NCBI RefSeq assembly: GCF_016653355.1
Contig: NZ_NHSK01000044.1
Span: forward strand, 1-38,279
DNA from: Rhodoplanes elegans
Lineage (GTDB): Bacteria > Pseudomonadota > Alphaproteobacteria > Rhizobiales > Xanthobacteraceae
Direction: 5' to 3'
DNA length: 38,279 nt
Under the pieces are notes generated by a model that worked only from the letters and a program-made list of their open reading frames with translations, ran no database searches and had not been told where the DNA came from. Below, one piece after another: positions 34,022 through 38,279 of the stretch (within the stretch, counting starts at the first letter, position 1; each line of letters starts with the position of its first letter). The translations under genes were made by a program, and so were the position numbers.

Positions 34022-35527
34022 TCAATCCTCGACGAAGACCTGCTCGCGCTTGGCGCGGATCATCGGCAGCAGCGCGATGACGAGCAGCAGCGTGGCGAGG
34101 GCGAGGAGGCCGGCCGAGATCGGCCGGGTCAGGAAGGTGGTCGGGTCGCCGCGGGCGATCAGCATGGCGCGGCGGAGGTTCTCCTCCATCAGCGGGCCGA
34201 GCACGAAGCCGAGCAGCATCGGGGCCGGCTCGAAGTCGTGCTTGGCGAGCCAGTAGCCGACCAGCCCGAACGACGCCGTCATCAGCACGTCGAAGGGCGA
34301 GTTGTTGATCGAGTACACGCCGATGCAGCAGAAGATCATGATCGCCGGATAGAGCATCCGGTACGGCACCCGCAGCAGACGCACCCACACGCCGACCAGC
34401 GGCAGGTTGATGACGACCAGCATGGCGTTGCCGATCCACATCGAGGCGATCATGCCCCAGAACAGCTCGGGCTGCTTGGTCATCACCTGCGGGCCCGGGA
34501 CGATGCCGTGGATCGTCATGGCGCCGACCATCAGGGCCATCACCGCGTTCGGCGGGATGCCGAGGGTGAGGAGCGGGATGAACGACGTCTGCGAGGCGGC
34601 GTTGTTGGCGCTCTCCGGCGCGGCGACGCCCTCGATGGCGCCGCGGCCGAAGCGCGACGGGTCCTTGGCCACCTTCTTCTCGAACGTGTAGGCCGCGAAG
34701 GCCGCGATGACGGCGCCACCGCCCGGCAGGATGCCGAGAATGGAGCCCAGCAGCGTGCCGCGGCCGATCGCCGGGGCGCAGGCCTTGAGGTCGGGCCAGG
34801 TCGGCATCAGGCCGGTGAGCTTGGCCTTGACGACGTCGCGCGACGAGGTGTGCTCGAGGTTGCGCATGATCTCGGCGAAGCCGAACACGCCCATGGCGAC
34901 CGTGACGAAGCCGATGCCGTCCGCCATCTCGGGGATGTCGAAGGACATGCGCGACTGGCCGGTCTCGATGTCGGAGCCGATCATCGAGAGCATCAGGCCG
35001 AGCAGGATCATGCACAGCGCCTTGATGACCGAGCCCTTGGCGAGCACGACCGCGAAGATCAGGCCGAGCACCATCAGCGAGAAGTACTCGGCCGGGCCGA
35101 ACAGCAGCGCCACCGAGGTGAGCGGCGCGCCGAGGGCCGCCACCAGCACGGTCGCGACGCAGCCGGCGAAGAACGAGCCGATCGCCGCGATGGCGAGCGC
35201 CGGGCCGGCGCGGCCCTGCAGCGCCATCTGGTGGCCGTCGAGCGTCGTCACCACCGAGGCGGCCTCGCCCGGGATGTTGACGAGGATCGACGTGGTCGAG
35301 CCGCCGTACTGCGAGCCGTAATAGATGCCGGCCAGCATGATCAGGGCGCCGACGGGCGGCAGCCCGAAGGTGATCGGCAGCAGCATGGCGATGGTCGCCA
35401 GCGGCCCGACGCCGGGCAGAACCCCGATCAGGGTGCCGACGATCGTGCCGAGCATGCAGAAGCCGAGATTGGCGGGCGAGAAGGCCACGCCGAAGCCGAG
35501 TGCGAGATTCGCGAGCAGATCCGTCAT
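34022..35527 (-). CDS. tctA: Tripartite tricarboxylate transporter large membrane subunit TctA
   Basis: This 501-residue polytopic protein is the channel-forming subunit of the TTT transporter, driven by an ion gradient. Hallmarks are GTLIGVLPGVGPLATIAMLLPITFG (about residues 31-55), GIYYGSQYGGSTTSILVNIPGE (68-89), GSILGILPGGGAVIAAFAAY and PPNAVMALMVGAMTIHGIVPGPQ. About ten to twelve membrane helices are visible. It follows tctB after 37 bases and ends 41 bases before the terminator stem. Substrate is a small organic carboxylate supplied by TctC. Confidence 0.95.
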   Translation of the reverse strand: MTDLLANLALGFGVAFSPANLGFCMLGTIVGTLIGVLPGVGPLATIAMLLPITFGLPPVGALIMLAGIYYGSQYGGSTTSILVNIPGEAASVVTTLDGHQMALQGRAGPALAIAAIGSFFAGCVATVLVAALGAPLTSVALLFGPAEYFSLMVLGLIFAVVLAKGSVIKALCMILLGLMLSMIGSDIETGQSRMSFDIPEMADGIGFVTVAMGVFGFAEIMRNLEHTSSRDVVKAKLTGLMPTWPDLKACAPAIGRGTLLGSILGILPGGGAVIAAFAAYTFEKKVAKDPSRFGRGAIEGVAAPESANNAASQTSFIPLLTLGIPPNAVMALMVGAMTIHGIVPGPQVMTKQPELFWGMIASMWIGNAMLVVINLPLVGVWVRLLRVPYRMLYPAIMIFCCIGVYSINNSPFDVLMTASFGLVGYWLAKHDFEPAPMLLGFVLGPLMEENLRRAMLIARGDPTTFLTRPISAGLLALATLLLVIALLPMIRAKREQVFVED

Positions 35528-35564
35528 GTCAGGAAACTCTCGAGTCTGTGACGCGCGCGCGCGC

Positions 35565-36248
35565 TCAGCGGAAGTTCAGGAAGGTCGAGAAGGAGAGGTT
35601 CGGCGACGGCCAGAGCTGCAGCGGCAGGCTCAGCGCGATCGGGAACACCAGGATGCAGAACGCCGTGAGCACGGCGGCCCAGATCAGCGTCTCGATCCAG
35701 CGCACCTCGGAGCTGCCGGCCGCCACCGTGACGATGCTGAGATAGCTCGCGATGACCAGCCCGAACTGGCGGATCGTCATGGCGAACAGGAGCGTGCCGA
35801 GTGTGATGAACAGCGGCCCGCGCCAGGCGTAGCGCTCGAGGCCGGGGCCCTGGGCGAAAATGCCCACCACCATCACGATCAGGCTGAGCGCGGCGAGCAC
35901 GGAGGCGAAGATGCGCGGGCCGGTGCCGGGACCGAAGGCGAAGCCGCGAGTACCGGGCAGATCGCTGCCGGCCCACAGCATGAACATCGCGAGCCCGAAC
36001 AGCACGAGGCCGCCGTAGTAGTCGCGCGGATCGCGAATCGGCCATCGCATCAGCAAAAGGGCTGCCGCGAAGGCGATCAGGGCGATGCCGACGAACAGCA
36101 GCACGTCGGCGATCAGCGGTGCCGCGGCCGGGGTTCGGAAATAGCCGCCGATCGCGAGGAGGCCGATCAGCAGCGGCGCCACGACCGACATCACGGTTCG
36201 TTTCTGTTCGACGGATCCCTGCGACGACGCTTGTACGCCCTCGGACAT
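35565..36248 (-). CDS. tctB: Tripartite tricarboxylate transporter small membrane subunit TctB
   Basis: This 227-residue protein has four to five membrane helices (about 20-36, 47-66, 82-95, 118-137, 150-200) with the family's DYYGGLVLFGLAMFMLW and GPGTGPRIFASVLAALSL. It partners TctA; its own role is poorly defined. The ATG at 36248 was chosen for its GGAGGG ribosome site five to seven bases upstream; an ATG at 36260 is possible. It is the first gene of tctB-tctA. Confidence 0.9.
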   Translation of the reverse strand: MSEGVQASSQGSVEQKRTVMSVVAPLLIGLLAIGGYFRTPAAAPLIADVLLFVGIALIAFAAALLLMRWPIRDPRDYYGGLVLFGLAMFMLWAGSDLPGTRGFAFGPGTGPRIFASVLAALSLIVMVVGIFAQGPGLERYAWRGPLFITLGTLLFAMTIRQFGLVIASYLSIVTVAAGSSEVRWIETLIWAAVLTAFCILVFPIALSLPLQLWPSPNLSFSTFLNFR

Positions 36249-36959
36249 CAAACCCTCCATGCTCGCTCGAGGAGACACCACCCGCCGAAAGTCGACGTCT
36301 CCTACCATAAGGCCGCAGGCGGCAGGAAGCACATGGTGGCCGTTTTGTGAATTGCGGAAGCAAAATAAAACGAGGACGAATCGGTGCCTCTGCCGACGCG
36401 GATGCAGCATTTATCGGATCAAGTCGCCGATTCCCTCCGCGACGATTGTCCGCGATCGCACGCTCTGACGCAGTCCAGCCGATAATATGCATGCCGGGAC
36501 GGCGTCTCCTGCATTGCGCTTCGAGGCTTATCGCATCGCACCATTCATCTGATCCGAACAGCAACCCTGAGATCGGGAGCGCGCGCGACACGCGAGTCCA
36601 GCGCCCGACCGCGGAACGACGCGTTTCTCGACGCGAAACAGCGCCGCCGAACAGATCCGCTGCGGCATCCGCGCCGCCTCCGGACCGGCCGCCGACCGCG
36701 CGTTGCTCGGGGCACGGCACCGCCACCCTGTATGCAAAGCAGACCGGGTCGGCGCCGCCGCGAGCCCGGGTCGGCGCCGCGAGGCGTGGCGCCCCGTCGC
36801 CGGTCTCCCGCGCGGGCCGGCAGCCCGGGAGCGCGCGCCTGGGACCGGTCGGCGAATCGTCACGGTGAACCGTTGCCGATTCGGCGCACCCGACCGACGT
36901 TCAGGGGCGACGGGCCGTCACGCCGCCCCGCGGCTCTTCCGTTGCGGCCGCGACGTCCC
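36249..36959. other. Long intergenic region between tctB and the tmRNA gene
   Basis: About 710 bp without a supportable gene. Near tctB a GGAGAC (36271-36276) / GTCTCC (36297-36302) inverted repeat could be an operator or a leader hairpin, and an A/T-rich stretch (about 36346-36372, with a GAATTGCGGAAGC dyad) probably belongs to the tctB promoter. The part from 36560 to 36940 is GC-rich with only Arg-rich open frames on both strands, which I do not regard as genes. Confidence 0.5.
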
Positions 36960-36965
36960 TATATT
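36960..36965 (+). promoter_or_regulatory. Candidate -10 element of the tmRNA gene
   Basis: TATATT is a near-perfect -10 box. A weak -35 (CTTCCG or TTCCGT, 36936-36942) lies at about 17 bases. Transcription would begin near 36972, just before the tmRNA acceptor part. Confidence 0.45.
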
Positions 36966-37051
36966 GAGCCTGCCGGCTTGCCGGCTATGGCGATAAATGG
37001 CCGTCGTAATAAACCTTTCGGACCCGGGGGCAGTACCCGGCGCCTCCACCC

Positions 37052-37091
37052 GAGCCCAGTCGTCGCGCGCGAGCGTGTCGCGGTTGGGCTC
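37052..37091 (+). other. Intervening hairpin removed from the tmRNA precursor
   Basis: GAGCCCAG (37052-37059) pairs with TTGGGCTC (37084-37091) with one G-U pair at the base of the loop, joining the end of the acceptor part to the start of the coding part. In permuted tmRNAs this segment is excised to leave two RNA pieces held together by base pairing. Confidence 0.75.
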
Positions 37092-37179
37092 CGGCGGGGG
37101 CGAAACAGGATCGACGAGGGCGTAAAGGACGCGCTTTTGCTCGGCATGGTTCCGCCGTTATCGGGCCACTGCAATAGTT

Positions 37180-37218
37180 GCCAACGACAACTATGCTCCG
37201 GTTGCTCAGGCCGCGTAA
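37180..37218 (+). other. tmRNA proteolysis tag reading frame
   Basis: The resume codon GCC follows the upstream AATAGTT stretch. The frame encodes ANDNYAPVAQAA and ends in TAA. With the alanine carried by tmRNA the tag is A-ANDNYAPVAQAA. The N-terminal ANDNYA is the part recognised by SspB in alphaproteobacteria and the final AA is the ClpX degradation signal. Confidence 0.95.
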
Positions 37219-37274
37219 GCGGTTTGAAAGACCGATCTTCAAGCCCTGACGGGTAGCACCGGCAGGCGGGGTTC

Positions 37275-37311
37275 GGAGGCACCTGGCAACAGAAGCCTCC
37301 ACTTCCTTTTT
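37275..37311 (+). terminator. Intrinsic terminator / final stem of the tmRNA coding piece
   Basis: GGAGGC (37275-37280) pairs with GCCTCC (37295-37300) around ACCTGGCAACAGAA, followed by a T-rich tract to 37311. The CCTGGCAACAGAAGCC stretch is also a conserved part of alphaproteobacterial tmRNA, so the hairpin probably serves both as a pseudoknot or end stem and as terminator. Confidence 0.7.
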
Positions 37312-37507
37312 CGACCGGCGCTCTCTTGTCTCGACCGGCGCTTGCGCTCGGCACGCCGGCGCTCGACCGGCCTGTGCCGTGTCGGGCAGGCGACCCGGCC
37401 GGCGGGGCGCCGCTGTGGAGGCCCATCGGGGGTGCGGCCCGCGCGGGTGGCGTTCGGGCGGCGCGACGCCTACGATGCGCCGAGTCGAGGGCGCCCGAAG
37501 GTTCGAC

Positions 37508-38080
37508 ATGCCGACCGATTACATTCGATACGACATCCTCACCCAGAACGCGTTGCGCGGCGTCGTGCGCACCGTCCTGGCCGACGCCGCCGCCAAAGGG
37601 CTGCCCGGCGAGCACCACTTCTACGTCAGCTTCGACACCCGGGCGCCCGGCGTGAAGCTCTCGCCGCGGCTGCTCGCGCAGTATCCGACCGAGATGACGA
37701 TCGTCCTGCAGCACCAGTTCTGGGACCTCACCGTGACCGAGGACGGCTTCGAGGTCGGCCTCTCGTTCAACGGCATCCCGGAGCGGCTGGTGGTGCCGCT
37801 GACCGCCGTGAAGGGCTTCTTCGATCCGTCCGTCCAGTTCGGGCTCGAGTTCGCTGTTCAGTCGGAGCTCGAGGGCGAGGAGCCGGAGGACGAGGCGGAC
37901 GAGACCGCCGCCAAGGCCCCGACCGCGCTGCGGCCCGCCGTGCAGAAGCGCACGCCGCCGCCGGCGCCCGAGCCGCTGCCAGCCCCTGCCAACCCGACCG
38001 CCGACGCCGGCGACCCGCCGCCCGACAAGCCGGTCGGTGGTGGCGAGGTGGTGCGGCTCGACCGCTTCCGCAAGAAATAG
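37508..38080 (+). CDS. sspB: SspB, ClpXP adaptor for tmRNA-tagged proteins
   Basis: This 190-residue protein has an N-terminal substrate-binding domain (about 1-130) with the SspB-alpha pattern: DYIRYDILTQNALRGVVRTVL, GEHHFYVSFDTRAPGVKLSPRL, YPTEMTIVLQHQFWDL and GLSFNGIPERLVVPLTAVKGFFDPSVQFGLEF. An acidic then Pro/Ala-rich linker (120-175) leads to a short C-terminal peptide, GGEVVRLDRFRKK, which in SspB proteins docks to ClpX. It delivers proteins bearing the tmRNA tag to ClpXP. The ATG at 37508 has a GAAGG ribosome site; longer in-frame starts were rejected because they overlap the GC-rich space after tmRNA. Adjacency to the tmRNA gene links tag and adaptor. Confidence 0.94.
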   Translation: MPTDYIRYDILTQNALRGVVRTVLADAAAKGLPGEHHFYVSFDTRAPGVKLSPRLLAQYPTEMTIVLQHQFWDLTVTEDGFEVGLSFNGIPERLVVPLTAVKGFFDPSVQFGLEFAVQSELEGEEPEDEADETAAKAPTALRPAVQKRTPPPAPEPLPAPANPTADAGDPPPDKPVGGGEVVRLDRFRKK

Positions 38081-38189
38081 ACGTCCACACGGTTCCGCCG
38101 GTGGTGCCGGCCGCACCGGTCGGACCCGTGCCCGCCGCGGGCGGAACCTTCGACCGTGGGCCGGTCTTCCGTCGGGTGAGGAGGGCGCC

Positions 38190-38279
38190 ATGACTGCTGC
38201 ACGCACCGAGCCCAACGCCGAATCCGGACCCTCGTCCGGAACACCGGCCGGACCCTCGTCCGGCACCGCATCCCCTGCC
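38190..38279 (+). CDS. Start of an unidentified gene running off the right edge
   Basis: An ATG at 38190 preceded by GAGGAGG opens a frame that is still open at the end of the window. The 30 residues visible are MTAARTEPNAES followed by two GPSSGT-type repeats, a Pro/Ser/Gly-rich, probably disordered N-terminus. Function cannot be stated. It is 109 bases after sspB on the same strand and may be co-transcribed with it. Confidence 0.5.
   Translation, partial: MTAARTEPNAESGPSSGTPAGPSSGTASPA

Larger units (their letters stand above)
36971..37311 (+). ncRNA. ssrA: Transfer-messenger RNA, permuted two-piece (alphaproteobacterial) form
   Basis: The gene is circularly permuted: the 3' acceptor part comes first and the tag-coding part second, as in Caulobacter. 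The acceptor part (about 36971-37050) ends with a T-arm, CCGGG-GGCAGTA-CCCGG (37024-37040), and CGCCTCC (37041-37047) plus ACC. The coding part starts with GGGGGCG (37096-37102), which pairs with CGCCTCC to form a 7-bp acceptor stem containing the G3-U70 wobble that alanyl-tRNA synthetase requires. GAAACAGGATCGAC follows, then the tag frame at 37180. The CCA end is not fully encoded (CCC), so CCA is added or trimmed later. It rescues stalled ribosomes and marks the product for proteolysis. sspB lies 200 bases downstream. Confidence 0.95.

Noticed and set aside
33752-35551. 599-codon plus-strand frame antisense to tctA
   Set aside because: Highly repetitive His/Asp/Glu/Arg translation produced by antisense reading of a membrane protein gene.
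36347-36868. Possible gene in the tctB-tmRNA gap
   Set aside because: Arg/Ser/Pro-rich, no motif, no ribosome site, and overlapping open frames on both strands.
1-38279. CRISPR array, prophage or insertion sequence
   Set aside because: No regularly spaced direct repeats, integrase, transposase or phage structural genes were seen; the palindromic repeats are dispersed and irregularly spaced.

Overview
The window looks like the chromosome of a high-GC alphaproteobacterium of the order Hyphomicrobiales (Rhizobiales), probably near the Bradyrhizobium / Rhodopseudomonas / Rhodoplanes group. The evidence is a split, circularly permuted tmRNA with an alphaproteobacterial tag; a SUF iron-sulfur operon in the order iscS-type desulfurase, sufB, sufC, sufD, sufS, sufT, sufA; and three families of palindromic intergenic repeats of the kind common in that group. 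No prophage, insertion sequence, CRISPR array, tRNA or rRNA was seen.

Layout. 0-7 kb holds a UDP-xylose-synthase-type sugar-nucleotide enzyme, a repeat block, an exported TPR protein, a 4-hydroxybenzoate hydroxylase (pobA), an RhlE-type RNA helicase behind a clear sigma-70 promoter, and a GGDEF diguanylate cyclase. 6.9-14.1 kb is the complete minus-strand SUF operon, with two different cysteine desulfurases. 14.4-19.1 kb has an alpha/beta hydrolase, a chemoreceptor and tyrS. 19.3-24.1 kb is a minus-strand run folA, hflK, hflC, a DUF2065 protein and a DegP-type protease: nucleotide supply followed by membrane-protein quality control.

24.2-31.7 kb looks accessory. It carries a large unrecognised membrane protein divergent from folA, a deaminase plus split TPP-decarboxylase cassette, an orphan NMT1-type binding protein, a LysR regulator, and a TIR-domain protein whose start codon overlaps the thyA stop codon. 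thyA and folA, often neighbours in this group, lie on either side of this block. 32.7-36.2 kb is a tripartite tricarboxylate transporter (tctB, tctA, a strong terminator, tctC). 37.0-38.1 kb pairs the tmRNA gene with sspB, the adaptor that delivers tmRNA-tagged proteins to ClpXP.

Most unusual points: the thyA/TIR fusion-like junction, where the conserved ThyA C-terminus is rewritten and GC content drops; the unrecognised beta-helix-like membrane protein; the deaminase-ComD-ComE cassette; and the compact tmRNA-sspB module. All assignments were made by reading motifs by eye; no database search was run.
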